Assembly (NCBI GenBank): GCA_938041035.1
Contig: CALHYX010000100.1
Coordinates: forward strand, 1 to 35,015
Direction of reading: 5' to 3'
DNA from: an uncultured Acidimicrobiales bacterium
GTDB lineage: Bacteria > Actinomycetota > Acidimicrobiia > Acidimicrobiales > SHLQ01
DNA length: 35,015 bases
The notes beneath the pieces were generated by a model that was not told the origin of the DNA, ran no database searches, and worked only from the letters and a program-made list of their open reading frames with translations. A program made the translations under genes and the position numbers. Positions 1 through 7,289 of the stretch are shown one piece after another; within the stretch, counting starts at the first letter, position 1, and every line of letters begins with the position of its first letter.

Positions 1-121
1 GATACTTCTTGAACGAAAAGTACAGCGTCATCGTCAGAGGCACGAGCATCCAACCCAAAAGCAGGATCACTGCGGGCGCCATCATCATGCGGGCTGCGGA
101 TCGGGAATGCTGGGTCGCCAT
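1..121 (-). CDS. Sugar/polyol ABC transporter permease, N-terminal part (cut by window edge)
   Basis: Only the first 40 codons are in the window. The ATG at 121 is preceded by a good GAGGAG ribosome binding site about 8 nt upstream. The peptide has a short basic head (MATQHSRSAAR) followed by a hydrophobic stretch (residues about 12-33) and then YFSFKKY, which is the usual start of a MalF/UgpA-type permease with its first membrane helix. It lies directly downstream of the binding-protein gene on the same strand, so it should be the first permease of the same importer, working in the inner membrane with a second permease and an ATPase outside the window. The polyol assignment comes from the neighbours, not from this fragment. 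Confidence 0.8.
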   Translation of the reverse strand, partial: MATQHSRSAARMMMAPAVILLLGWMLVPLTMTLYFSFKKY

Positions 122-197
122 CGGACATCTCCTCTGTTGGCGAACTTTGGATCGCCTCAGAATGACTTGTCGAAAGGGTTTAACTTGGCAGGGATCT

Positions 198-220
198 CAG
201 GGGCGGGCGCGCCGCCCCTG
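198..220 (-). promoter_or_regulatory. Intercistronic hairpin between binding protein and permease
   Basis: A perfect 9-bp GC stem (198-206 with 212-220) closes a 5-nt loop in the 121-bp gap between the binding-protein stop and the permease start. There is no T-run after it on the minus strand, so it is unlikely to be a full terminator. Such hairpins behind solute-binding-protein genes commonly protect the upstream mRNA or lower expression of the permeases. That role is inferred. Confidence 0.55.
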
Positions 221-242
221 GGAACTATCGTGTCGCTAGAAC

Positions 243-1790
243 TTAGCGATAGCCAGCGGCTTCCATTGCGTCGTTGGCAATGGCCTGTGCCTTGGCAAGA
301 GCCTCTTCAACCGTCTGCTGACCAGCGTAGGCAGCCGAGAATTCCTGGCTGACGTCGGTCGCGATGCCGGCGAATTCCGGGATGGCAGCAAACTGAACAC
401 CGACGTAAGGAACCGGATCAACTGTCGGGTTCAGCGGGTCGGCGGCCAGGATGGCGCTCAGAGTCGCAGCTGCGAATGGAACGTCCTGGTAGTTCGGGTT
501 GTCATAGAGCGACTGACGTGTGCCCGGAGGAACAGCGGCCCAGCCACCATCAAGCTCGTTGGCGGCCAATTCCTGGTAACCAGGACCGGTTGCCCAGCTG
601 ATGAACTCCCAAGCGGCGTCCTGGTCGGTGGTGCTGACCGGGATGGCGAAGGTCCACGCCCACAGCCAACCGGAGTTGTCGGTGACGTTGACCGGTGCGA
701 GAGCGAAGTCGTTCAGGCCCTGGACTGGGCTGTCGTCGGCCTCGAGGATCGACGCGGCAACTGTGGCGTCGTACCACATCGCAACCTTGCCCTCTTGGTA
801 GAGGGTCAGACACTCGGTGAAGCTGGAGTTGGCGGCATCGTCTTCGCCGGCATCGTTGAGCAGGTCAACGTAGAAGTTCAGCGCTTCGGCGAACTCCGGC
901 TGATCGACCTGGGCCGCACCGATGGAGCCGTCGTCGTTGGCTGCCCACCACGTGCCACCAAAGGTGTTGAGCACGGTGGTGAACGCGGCGCCAAGATCGC
1001 CCCAGCCCGGCTTGCCGCGGAGGCAGATGCCGGCCATTTCGTCGGTGTCGATCTCGCGAGCGATGTCGGCCACTTCCTGCCAGGTCGGGGCGTCGGGCAT
1101 CGTGAGCCCGGCCTCTTCCATGACATCAGCGCGATACATCAGGAACGACGACTCGGCGTAGAACGGCGAGGAGTACAACTCACCGTCGACCGAGAGGCCA
1201 CTGCGAACGGCAGGGATCAGGTCGTCGATGTCGTAGTTGGGGGTCGAGGCGGCGAGTTCGTTGAGCCCGACCAACCAGCCGTTGGCACCGAACTGCGGCG
1301 TCTCGTACATACCGATGGTCACGACGTCGAACTGCTCGCCGCCGGCGGCGACGTCACGGGTCGTGACCTCACGCAGGGTGGCTTCGTCCAGAATCGTGAA
1401 CTCGACGGTGATGCCCGAGTCCGGAGTGAAGTGCTCCGGTGCGAGCTCGGCCATGCGCTCAACGTTGCCGTTGGCGACGGTCGCGACCTTGATGGTGACA
1501 CCCTCGGAGCCACCGTCGTCTTCGGCCATGGCGTCTTCTTCGCCATCGTCTTCGGCCATGGCGTCTTCTTCGCCATCGTCTTCGGCCATGGCGTCTTCTT
1601 CGCCATCGTCTTCGGCCATGGCGTCGTCGTCGCCGGCGTCATCGGTGGCGGCGTCATCGGTGGCTGCGTTGTCGTCGCCGCTTGCTGTCGGCTCATCGCT
1701 GCCGCACGCGGCGCCGATGAGAGCAAAGACAGTCAGGACGCTCAGCAGCAGGAGCCAGGGCTTGCGCCGCTGTCGGTTCTCGCTGGTCAT
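243..1790 (-). CDS. Polyol (mannitol/sorbitol-like) ABC transporter substrate-binding lipoprotein
   Basis: This is a 515-residue extracellular binding protein. The open frame continues far upstream (to 2498), but the ATG at 1790 starts a clear lipoprotein signal: basic MTSENRQRRK, hydrophobic core, and lipobox IGAAC with Cys29. A G-rich ribosome site (AGGGGGG) precedes it. After the lipidated Cys comes an acidic low-complexity linker with a repeated ten-residue unit (DGEEDAMAED), then a family-1 solute-binding fold starting near ITIKVATVANG-like strands. It contains the typical FDVVTIGMYETPQF, LYSSPFYAESSFLMYR and AWEFISWATGP segments of the SmoE/MtlE-like polyol-binding group. The mannitol dehydrogenase is divergent and a permease is downstream. 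The protein should deliver a hexitol or related sugar to the membrane permeases. The exact ligand is inferred. Confidence 0.87.
   Translation of the reverse strand: MTSENRQRRKPWLLLLSVLTVFALIGAACGSDEPTASGDDNAATDDAATDDAGDDDAMAEDDGEEDAMAEDDGEEDAMAEDDGEEDAMAEDDGGSEGVTIKVATVANGNVERMAELAPEHFTPDSGITVEFTILDEATLREVTTRDVAAGGEQFDVVTIGMYETPQFGANGWLVGLNELAASTPNYDIDDLIPAVRSGLSVDGELYSSPFYAESSFLMYRADVMEEAGLTMPDAPTWQEVADIAREIDTDEMAGICLRGKPGWGDLGAAFTTVLNTFGGTWWAANDDGSIGAAQVDQPEFAEALNFYVDLLNDAGEDDAANSSFTECLTLYQEGKVAMWYDATVAASILEADDSPVQGLNDFALAPVNVTDNSGWLWAWTFAIPVSTTDQDAAWEFISWATGPGYQELAANELDGGWAAVPPGTRQSLYDNPNYQDVPFAAATLSAILAADPLNPTVDPVPYVGVQFAAIPEFAGIATDVSQEFSAAYAGQQTVEEALAKAQAIANDAMEAAGYR
1518..1626. repeat. 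30-bp tandem repeat coding the acidic linker of the binding lipoprotein
   Basis: About 3.6 copies of a 30-bp unit occur head to tail. The full copies are nearly identical at the nucleotide level, not only as protein (DGEEDAMAED). This marks recent slippage or unequal exchange. The encoded segment is a flexible acidic tether between the lipid anchor and the binding fold, so copy number probably varies between strains without loss of function. Confidence 0.85.
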
Positions 1791-1994
1791 GAATCCCCCC
1801 CTGGGGTTTGTTTGATTACGCGAAGAGCACTCTGCTCTCAGCATGGGCTGATGTTTAGTTGGTTTTGTGTTGGTTTGCAACATCATCCACTGCATCTGTG
1901 CCCGTTCACGGGAGAACTCCCACGCCCGAGGCCGCGGACAAACCGCGCAAGCACCGTGCGGAAACAGGGCTCGGGCTGGCCGACAACACTGATA

Positions 1995-2038
1995 TGACAA
2001 GGCGGTGACAAGGTAGTGACAGGGTGGTGACGGGGCCG
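1995..2038. promoter_or_regulatory. Four 11-bp direct repeats in the divergent polyol promoter region
   Basis: TGAC occurs at 1995, 2006, 2017 and 2028, exactly 11 bp apart. The units read TGACAAGGCGG, TGACAAGGTAG, TGACAGGGTGG and TGACGGGGCCG. The spacing is one helical turn, so all copies face the same side of the DNA. The array sits in the 318-bp gap between the binding-protein start (1790) and the dehydrogenase start (2109). It could be a cooperative operator for the DeoR-type regulator encoded at 3736. An imperfect inverted repeat (GCGAC at 2049, GTCGC at 2075) follows it. Apart from these, I see no gene in the gap. Confidence 0.55.
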
Positions 2039-2096
2039 TAATGGGGTGGCGACCGCGAAATATCGAAGAAATTCGTCGCCTTTGTTTATGTTGGTA

Positions 2097-2102
2097 TAAG
2101 GT
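2097..2102 (+). promoter_or_regulatory. TANNNT -10 box, probable leaderless start of the mannitol dehydrogenase gene
   Basis: TAAGGT lies 6 nt before the GTG at 2109, overlapping a TATAAG. Transcription would begin at or next to the start codon. The weak AAGG is the only candidate ribosome site, so a leaderless mRNA is plausible. Confidence 0.4.
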
Positions 2103-2108
2103 CCGACC

Positions 2109-3578
2109 GTGCTGTCCGCGTCCACACCGCTCACGATTGGCGACTCGAATCTCACCGCGCTCGACGAGACCATTGGCGCCCCCGCGTACGATCGTGAGCA
2201 GCTCGTGCCCTCGATCGTACACATCGGCGTCGGCGGCTTTCACCGAGCGCATCTCGCCACATACGTGCACGAACTGTGTACTCACGGCCACACGGACTGG
2301 TCGATCGTCGGTGCGGGCGTCCTGCCCGGCGATGCCCGTATGGCCGCCACCCTGAGCCAACAGGACGGCATGTACACCCTCATCGTTCGCGGCCCCGAGC
2401 ACACCGAGGTCGAGATCATCGGCAGCATCGTCGACTACCTCCGCTCCTACGACGACCCGCAATCGCTCATCGACCAGGTCGCCCGACCCACGACGCAACT
2501 CGTCTCGCTCACGATCACCGAGGGCGGCTACCCCATCGATGACACCACCGGCGACTACCGATCCGACTCCCCGGTCGCCGGCCCATCCTCGACGTTTGCG
2601 CTAATCGCCGCTGGGCTCGACGCCCGCCGGGCGGCCGACGCCGGTGCCGTCACGGTGCTCAGCTGCGACAACATCATGTCGAACGGCGATGCCGCCCGCA
2701 CCGCGACCTTGGGTGCCGCGGCCGAGGTGAGCGACGACCTCGTCGCCTGGATCCACGCCAACGTGTCGTTCCCCAACAGCATGGTCGACCGCATTACCCC
2801 GGCCACCGAGGATTCCGACCGCGCCTGGCTCGTCGACCACCACGGGGTCGAAGACGGCTGGCCGGTCGTCACCGAACCCTTCCGCCAGTGGGTTATCGAA
2901 GATCGTTTCGCCGGCGCCCGCCTCCCGCTCGAAAAGCTCGATGTCATCGTGACCGACGACGTCGCCCCCTACGAACACATGAAGCTGCGGCTACTCAACG
3001 CCGGACACTCCTGCCTCGCGTACCTCGCCGCCCTCGACGGCATCGAGAGCGTCGACGCCGCCATGGCCGACCCCCACCTCCGCCGATTCGTGCAGGCCTT
3101 CCTCGAACGCGAGGCCCTACCGGTACTGCCGTCGGTGGTCGGTATCGACCTCGACGAGTACATCGCGTCGCTGGTCGAGCGATTTTCCAACCCCAACATC
3201 GGCGACCAGATCTCCCGGCTCTGCCTCGACGGCAGTGCCAAGTTCCCCAAGTTCCTTCTGCCGACGTTGCGCGACCAACTCGCTCGAACCGACGCCGACA
3301 TCGAGCTCGCGGCCCTGGCCCTCGCCGGCTGGTGTCAGTACCTCGGCGGATCCACCCTGGCCGGCCAGTCCATCGACCTGGCGGCCGACCCACTGCTCGA
3401 CGTCGCGGTGGCCCATGCCGCCCGATCCGCCGACGAACCGGCCGCGTTCCTGGAGTTCGATGAGGTCTTCGACCCGACCCTCTCGAGCGATCCGCGCCTC
3501 GCGGAGGCGTTCACCACCGCCCTCGAGCAACTCCGCCGCCAGGGGCTGCGCGCCTCGATCGACGCCGTACTCACCTAG
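2109..3578 (+). CDS. Mannitol 2-dehydrogenase-like polyol dehydrogenase (long-chain PSLDR family)
   Basis: The 489-residue product has the length of the polyol-specific long-chain dehydrogenases, which oxidise mannitol to fructose (or related hexitols and hexonates) with NAD. The N-terminal cofactor domain carries GVGGFHRAH (residues 40-48). VSLTITEGGY follows further on, and the catalytic K-x4-N-x2-H motif is complete as Lys292, Asn297 and His300 in MKLRLLNAGH. The GTG at 2109 is chosen because the protein then begins just before the first conserved block and a -10-like box sits close by. The gene is divergent from the polyol transporter and upstream of a DeoR regulator, which supports polyol catabolism in the cytoplasm. 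Mannitol is the likeliest substrate. Sorbitol, arabitol or mannonate cannot be excluded. Confidence 0.88.
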   Translation: MLSASTPLTIGDSNLTALDETIGAPAYDREQLVPSIVHIGVGGFHRAHLATYVHELCTHGHTDWSIVGAGVLPGDARMAATLSQQDGMYTLIVRGPEHTEVEIIGSIVDYLRSYDDPQSLIDQVARPTTQLVSLTITEGGYPIDDTTGDYRSDSPVAGPSSTFALIAAGLDARRAADAGAVTVLSCDNIMSNGDAARTATLGAAAEVSDDLVAWIHANVSFPNSMVDRITPATEDSDRAWLVDHHGVEDGWPVVTEPFRQWVIEDRFAGARLPLEKLDVIVTDDVAPYEHMKLRLLNAGHSCLAYLAALDGIESVDAAMADPHLRRFVQAFLEREALPVLPSVVGIDLDEYIASLVERFSNPNIGDQISRLCLDGSAKFPKFLLPTLRDQLARTDADIELAALALAGWCQYLGGSTLAGQSIDLAADPLLDVAVAHAARSADEPAAFLEFDEVFDPTLSSDPRLAEAFTTALEQLRRQGLRASIDAVLT

Positions 3579-3600
3579 GTACGCTGTACTCACCTAGGTA
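3563..3600. repeat. 19-bp tandem duplication at the 3' end of the dehydrogenase gene
   Basis: Two copies (3563-3581 and 3582-3600) of CGCYGTACTCACCTAGGTA differ at one base. The first copy contains the TAG stop of the dehydrogenase, and the second recreates the last codons and stop in another frame just after the gene. The palindromic ACCTAGGT core is present in both. It looks like a recent local duplication, and no function is evident. Confidence 0.75.
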
Positions 3601-3675
3601 CACAGCGCGAGCCCGGGTCGGGGGGACCCAGGACAAACGACAGACAGAAACCGAATTCCAACAACGGCGACAAAG

Positions 3676-3719
3676 CCACACGAAGGCCACACGAAGGCCA
3701 AACGAAGGCCAAACGGTCT
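3676..3719. promoter_or_regulatory. 11-bp direct-repeat array upstream of the DeoR regulator gene
   Basis: The units are CCACACGAAGG (3676), CCACACGAAGG (3687), CCAAACGAAGG (3698) and a decayed CCAAACGGTCT (3709). They are again exactly 11 bp apart, ending 16 bp before the GTG at 3736. It shares the AAGGC core and the helical-turn period with the array at 1995-2038, although the two arrays are not copies of each other. Autoregulation by the DeoR protein through phased sites is a reasonable inference. Confidence 0.5.
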
Positions 3720-3735
3720 GGGGGACCAAGCGAGC

Positions 3736-4539
3736 GTGAGTAGCACTTCGAGGACCGATCAACCCGGCGTCCATGGGCTCTTCCAGCGCGAACGCCAACA
3801 GGCGATCGTCGCGCTCACGGTCGACGAAGGTCGGGTCGAAGTCTCCGAGCTCGCCGACCGATTTCGGGTCACCACCGAGACCATCCGCCGCGATCTCTCG
3901 GACCTCCAGACCCAGCGCCTGGTGCGCCGGGTGCACGGCGGCGCCGTTCCGTGGGAACGCAATCGATTCGAGCCGCTGCTCTCGGTCCGTAGCGACCACC
4001 ACGCGGCCGAGAAGGGTCGGCTGGCCAAGGCCGCCGTCGCCGAGCTTCCCGACACGGGCAGCATCATCATCGACTCCGGCAGCACGCTGAATCGATTCGC
4101 CGAGGAAATCCCCGCCGGTACGGCCATCCGGATCATCACCAACTCGTTGCAAACCGCACAGGTCCTCGCCAAACACGACGGCATCGAACTCACCGTCATC
4201 GGCGGCAAGGTGCGCAAGAACACCCTCGCCATGGTCGACGGTGCCGCCATGGCCGCGGTCGCCCCGCTGACCGTGGACACCCTCTTCATCAGTGGCGACG
4301 CCGCGTCAGCCGAGACCGGCCTCACCACGCCGTACTCCGAGGAGGCCTCGCTGAAGCGGGCCATGATCAATGCGGCCCGACGCGTCGTCGCTCTCGTCGA
4401 CCATTCGAAGTTCTCCGCCGACCAACTCGTGCGGTTCGCCCAATGGTCCGACATCGACGTGTTGATCACCAACATCGAGGTCGCCCCGACGATCATTGCG
4501 ACCATCGAGGCGACCGGCACGACCGTCGTGGTGGCGTGA
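3736..4539 (+). CDS. DeoR-family transcriptional regulator of sugar/polyol metabolism
   Basis: This 267-residue protein has the standard DeoR layout. An N-terminal helix-turn-helix (about residues 35-57, VEVSELADRFRVTTETIRRDL) is followed by the family linker RLVRRVHGGA. A ligand-sensing DeoRC domain then runs to the end, with IIIDSGSTLNRFAEEI, TNSLQTAQVL, GGKVRKNTLAMVDG and VALVDHSKF. Members usually repress sugar-phosphate catabolic operons and are released by a phosphorylated intermediate. Lying between the mannitol dehydrogenase and a phosphatase, it is the natural regulator of this set. The start is GTG at 3736, with a GGGGA about 11 nt upstream. The next gene begins 25 bp after the stop. 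The effector is not predictable from sequence. Confidence 0.9.
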   Translation: MSSTSRTDQPGVHGLFQRERQQAIVALTVDEGRVEVSELADRFRVTTETIRRDLSDLQTQRLVRRVHGGAVPWERNRFEPLLSVRSDHHAAEKGRLAKAAVAELPDTGSIIIDSGSTLNRFAEEIPAGTAIRIITNSLQTAQVLAKHDGIELTVIGGKVRKNTLAMVDGAAMAAVAPLTVDTLFISGDAASAETGLTTPYSEEASLKRAMINAARRVVALVDHSKFSADQLVRFAQWSDIDVLITNIEVAPTIIATIEATGTTVVVA

Positions 4540-4564
4540 ACACCAGCGGCCCAACTCGCGCCTC

Positions 4565-5398
4565 GTGAGCGCCCTCGCCGACATCGTCATCCCGCCCGCC
4601 CGCCACCTCGAGTTCGTTGCCGCCGATGTGGCCGGCCTGGCCGCCGAACTCGTCAGCCACCAGGTCGGCCACGCCGCCGCGTCACGAACCAAGTCGACCC
4701 CCACCGACGTCGTCACCGCCACCGATGTCGAATCGGAGCGGCTCATCCGGCTCGAACTGCTTCGCCGTTGTCCCGGATCTGCCATCGTCGGCGAAGAACT
4801 GGCCGACGAGACCGGTTCGAACGGCGTGGGGTGGATCGTCGACCCGATCGACGGCACGGTCAACTTCTTGTACGACCTGCCGGTCATCTCGGTCAGTATC
4901 GCCGCCACGATCGACGGCACGGTCGTAGCCGGTGCCGTAGCCGACGTCCTTCGGGGCGACGTCTACACCGCTCATGCCGGCGGCGGTGCTCGGCTCGGCG
5001 GGATACCCATTGGCTGCTCCACCCCGGCTGACGCCTCCGGCGCGCTCGTCGGCACGGGCTTCGCCTACGACGCGCGCATACGCGCTGCTCAAGCGGGCAT
5101 TCTGGCCGCCCTGTTGCCGACCTACCGCGACATCCGCTGCATGGGTTCGGCGGCGCTCAACCTGTGCTGGGTCGCGGCCGGCCGCCTCGACGCGTTCTAC
5201 GAACAGGACATCAAGATCTACGACTACGCAGCGGGCGCGTTGATCGCCGCGGAGGCCGGTGCCACCACGGAGCTCCCGGCCGGCAACGACCTCGACCTCA
5301 TGATCGCTACGGCTCCGTCGTTGTTCGATGGGCTGCGGCGCCTCATCGACCGGGTTGGGGAGACCGAGGTAACCGGGCCGGGTCGACCGGCGGAGTAG
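4565..5398 (+). CDS. Inositol monophosphatase family phosphatase
   Basis: The product is 277 residues. The open frame runs upstream into the DeoR gene (to 4496), but the GTG at 4565 gives a normal family length and starts 25 bp after the DeoR stop. The metal site is complete: GEE (76-78), DPIDGT (93-98) and the late Asp220 in IYDYAAG, where most members have WD before the AAG. RCMGSAALNLCWVAAGRLDAFYE (191-213) is the conserved substrate loop. Mg-dependent hydrolysis of a sugar or inositol phosphate monoester in the cytoplasm is expected. As the last gene of the polyol unit it may dephosphorylate a hexose or hexitol phosphate. Its 3' end overlaps the convergent kinase gene by 56 bp. Confidence 0.88.
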   Translation: MSALADIVIPPARHLEFVAADVAGLAAELVSHQVGHAAASRTKSTPTDVVTATDVESERLIRLELLRRCPGSAIVGEELADETGSNGVGWIVDPIDGTVNFLYDLPVISVSIAATIDGTVVAGAVADVLRGDVYTAHAGGGARLGGIPIGCSTPADASGALVGTGFAYDARIRAAQAGILAALLPTYRDIRCMGSAALNLCWVAAGRLDAFYEQDIKIYDYAAGALIAAEAGATTELPAGNDLDLMIATAPSLFDGLRRLIDRVGETEVTGPGRPAE

Positions 5399-6236
5399 AG
5401 CCGGAAGAAGAGCGATCGCGCGCCACGTAGTTCCGGGCGTTCCACAGCTCGAGCAGCATCGAACTGTCCGCCTGCGCGCCTTCGGCGAGTCGGCCGGCGG
5501 CGAGCACCGACCGCCAGCGCGCCAGCCGATCGCGTTCCGCCGCCAACTCATCGACGAAGTTGCCGAGGTAACGCTCGAGCAGCCGGGTGAGCATCGATGA
5601 CCGAGCGCCGGGCAGATGCGGCAGGTCGAGTTGGTTGGCGCTCGGCCGCAAGAGAATCGACGTTCTCACCACGTCGGCCACCGGGTGGCCGATGGCGCAG
5701 TCGAACCAGTCGATGATCACCGGGCCGCCGGTGCTCATCAACACGTTCGCCGGATGGAGGTCGCCGTGCAGCAGTGCCGCGCCTCGAGGAAGGGAGCGGG
5801 TGATGGCCTGGCCTTCGGATCGCTCCGCGGGCTCGAGCATCGAGACATCCTCGATCTTGCGGCAGAGCCGCTCGACGACATCGGGCACGCCGGCGGGTGG
5901 ACCGGCCCGGAGCACCGTGCGATGCACGTCGGCGAACACCTCCGCCAGCCGATCGATGTCATCGGGCTCGTCCACCATCATTTGCCAGAGCGACGGACCC
6001 TCGATGCGTTCGAACTCGATAGCCGGCCGACCGTCGACCTCGAGCACATCGCGGACCTCCGGGGCACGAACGCCCTGCCGAGTCACGGCCTCGGTGAGTT
6101 GGGCCTCGAGTGCTGCCCAGCTGCGCGGCACATCCGGGTGTAGCACCTTCACCACCGAGGACTCGCCAAACGCGTACACCTCGGAGGTACGGCCCGACGC
6201 AATGTGCGTTCCGCGAGTGCCGTGCGTGCCCTGCAT
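5343..6236 (-). CDS. APH/choline-kinase-like phosphotransferase
   Basis: This is a 297-residue aminoglycoside-phosphotransferase-fold enzyme. The frame is open to 6389, but the ATG at 6236 begins just before the glycine-rich loop (HIASGRTSEVYAF) and is the best start. Visible kinase parts are the ATP-anchoring Lys30 (SVVKVLHPDV), the catalytic loop HGDLHPANV (157-165, Asp159 and Asn164) and the metal-binding Asp176 in VIIDWFD. IGHPVADVVRTSILL then matches the C lobe of the family. The substrate could be a small alcohol or aminoglycoside-like molecule. The family is too broad to say. The gene is divergent from the hydrolase at 6390, and the two share a 153-bp promoter region. Its last 56 bp overlap the phosphatase gene tail to tail. 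Confidence 0.85.
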   Translation of the reverse strand: MQGTHGTRGTHIASGRTSEVYAFGESSVVKVLHPDVPRSWAALEAQLTEAVTRQGVRAPEVRDVLEVDGRPAIEFERIEGPSLWQMMVDEPDDIDRLAEVFADVHRTVLRAGPPAGVPDVVERLCRKIEDVSMLEPAERSEGQAITRSLPRGAALLHGDLHPANVLMSTGGPVIIDWFDCAIGHPVADVVRTSILLRPSANQLDLPHLPGARSSMLTRLLERYLGNFVDELAAERDRLARWRSVLAAGRLAEGAQADSSMLLELWNARNYVARDRSSSGSTPPVDPARLPRSPQPGR

Positions 6237-6389
6237 ATCGCCAGCCTGCCAGGTCACCGCCGAAGGCGGGTCGCGGCCCGTCGAATCCCTCGCCCCACAG
6301 GCACCAAAAGGTGCGTGCTGGTCAACGCAACCGGTATGTGCTCTATTCACCTCAATGAGCCGCGGCTCCTCGTATCGAAGGAGATCCAC

Positions 6390-7289
6390 ATGACCAGCAC
6401 CGACATTTCCTTTACCGCCGATGGTCTCCGCCTCGCCGGCACCCTCCGCATGCCCGACGATGCCGTCGGCCCCCTACCCGCCCTCGTGTTCACCGGCCCC
6501 CTCAGCGGCGTCAAAGAGCAGGTCGTTGGCCTCTACGCCGAACGACTCACCGAACGGGGGTTCATCACCCTGGCGTTCGACCACCGCAACTTTGGCGCGA
6601 GCGACAGCCCCCGACGCCACCACGAAGACTCCGCCGGCAAGCTCAACGACCTCCTCGGAGCAACCAGCTACCTGGCCGAGCTCGACGCCGTCGACCCCGA
6701 CCGGATCGGATGCGTCGGAATCTGCATGGGCGGCGGGTATGCCCTGCGCCACTCGGCATTCGACCCTCGGATCAAGGCCCTGAGTGTCGTGGCCGCGGCA
6801 TTCAACGACCCGAAGGCGATGCGCGAAGGCATGGGCGCCGAGGGATACCGCAACGTGATGGCCGAGATGGCCGCGGTGCTTCAGGCCGAACAGGCGAGCG
6901 GCACCATCGACTACATCAAGGCCGTCACCGACATCGACGGCGAGGACGCCGCCATGGGTGGCGCCGAACCGTTCGAGTACTACGGCACGGAGCGATCGGC
7001 ATCGCCGGGGTGGCAAAACGAGATCACCCGCTCATCGATTCGGGAACTGCTCACGTTCGATGCGGCCATCGGCGCCGACTTCATCGCCCCGACACCGACC
7101 CTCATCGTCCACGGCCGCAACGACGACTTCTGCTCGCCGGACGCGGCGGCCGCCATCCACGAGCGCATCGAGGGCACCAAGGATCTGCTGTGGCTCGACA
7201 CCACAAACCACATCGACCTGTACGACCAGCCCGCCTATGTCGACCCCGCGGTCGACCGGGTGGCGGAGTGGATGGCGGAGTACCTGTGA
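6390..7289 (+). CDS. Alpha/beta hydrolase, dienelactone-hydrolase-like
   Basis: This is a 299-residue alpha/beta hydrolase. The ATG at 6390 has an excellent GAAGGAG ribosome site 5 nt upstream. The nucleophile elbow is GICMGGG with Cys112, as in dienelactone hydrolases, in place of the usual Ser. The acid and base are probably the Asp in HGRNDDF and the His in TTNHIDLYD near the C terminus. FDHRNFGASDSP (about 63-74) is the oxyanion-side strand typical of the group. It overlaps the HxlR regulator by the GTGA junction, so the pair is translationally coupled and the regulator probably controls this enzyme. A small ester or lactone substrate is likely, but not identifiable. Confidence 0.85.
   Translation: MTSTDISFTADGLRLAGTLRMPDDAVGPLPALVFTGPLSGVKEQVVGLYAERLTERGFITLAFDHRNFGASDSPRRHHEDSAGKLNDLLGATSYLAELDAVDPDRIGCVGICMGGGYALRHSAFDPRIKALSVVAAAFNDPKAMREGMGAEGYRNVMAEMAAVLQAEQASGTIDYIKAVTDIDGEDAAMGGAEPFEYYGTERSASPGWQNEITRSSIRELLTFDAAIGADFIAPTPTLIVHGRNDDFCSPDAAAAIHERIEGTKDLLWLDTTNHIDLYDQPAYVDPAVDRVAEWMAEYL

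Noticed and set aside
795..1997. Long plus-strand frame of 400 codons opposite the binding-protein gene.
   Set aside because: It is a shadow of a high-GC gene: repeats like VFGHGVFFAI mirror the acidic repeat on the coding strand, with no recognisable domain.
1791..2498. An open frame extends the binding protein upstream by 236 codons.
   Set aside because: The lipoprotein signal and lipobox begin at the ATG at 1790, and the upstream part is antisense to the dehydrogenase gene.
3611..3632. GGGTC/GACCC hairpin after the dehydrogenase gene as a terminator.
   Set aside because: The stem is only 5 bp and no T-run follows, so it is not reliable.
1518..3719. Short repeated units that might be a CRISPR array.
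   Set aside because: The repeats are head to tail without unique spacers, and lie in coding or promoter DNA; no cas genes are present.
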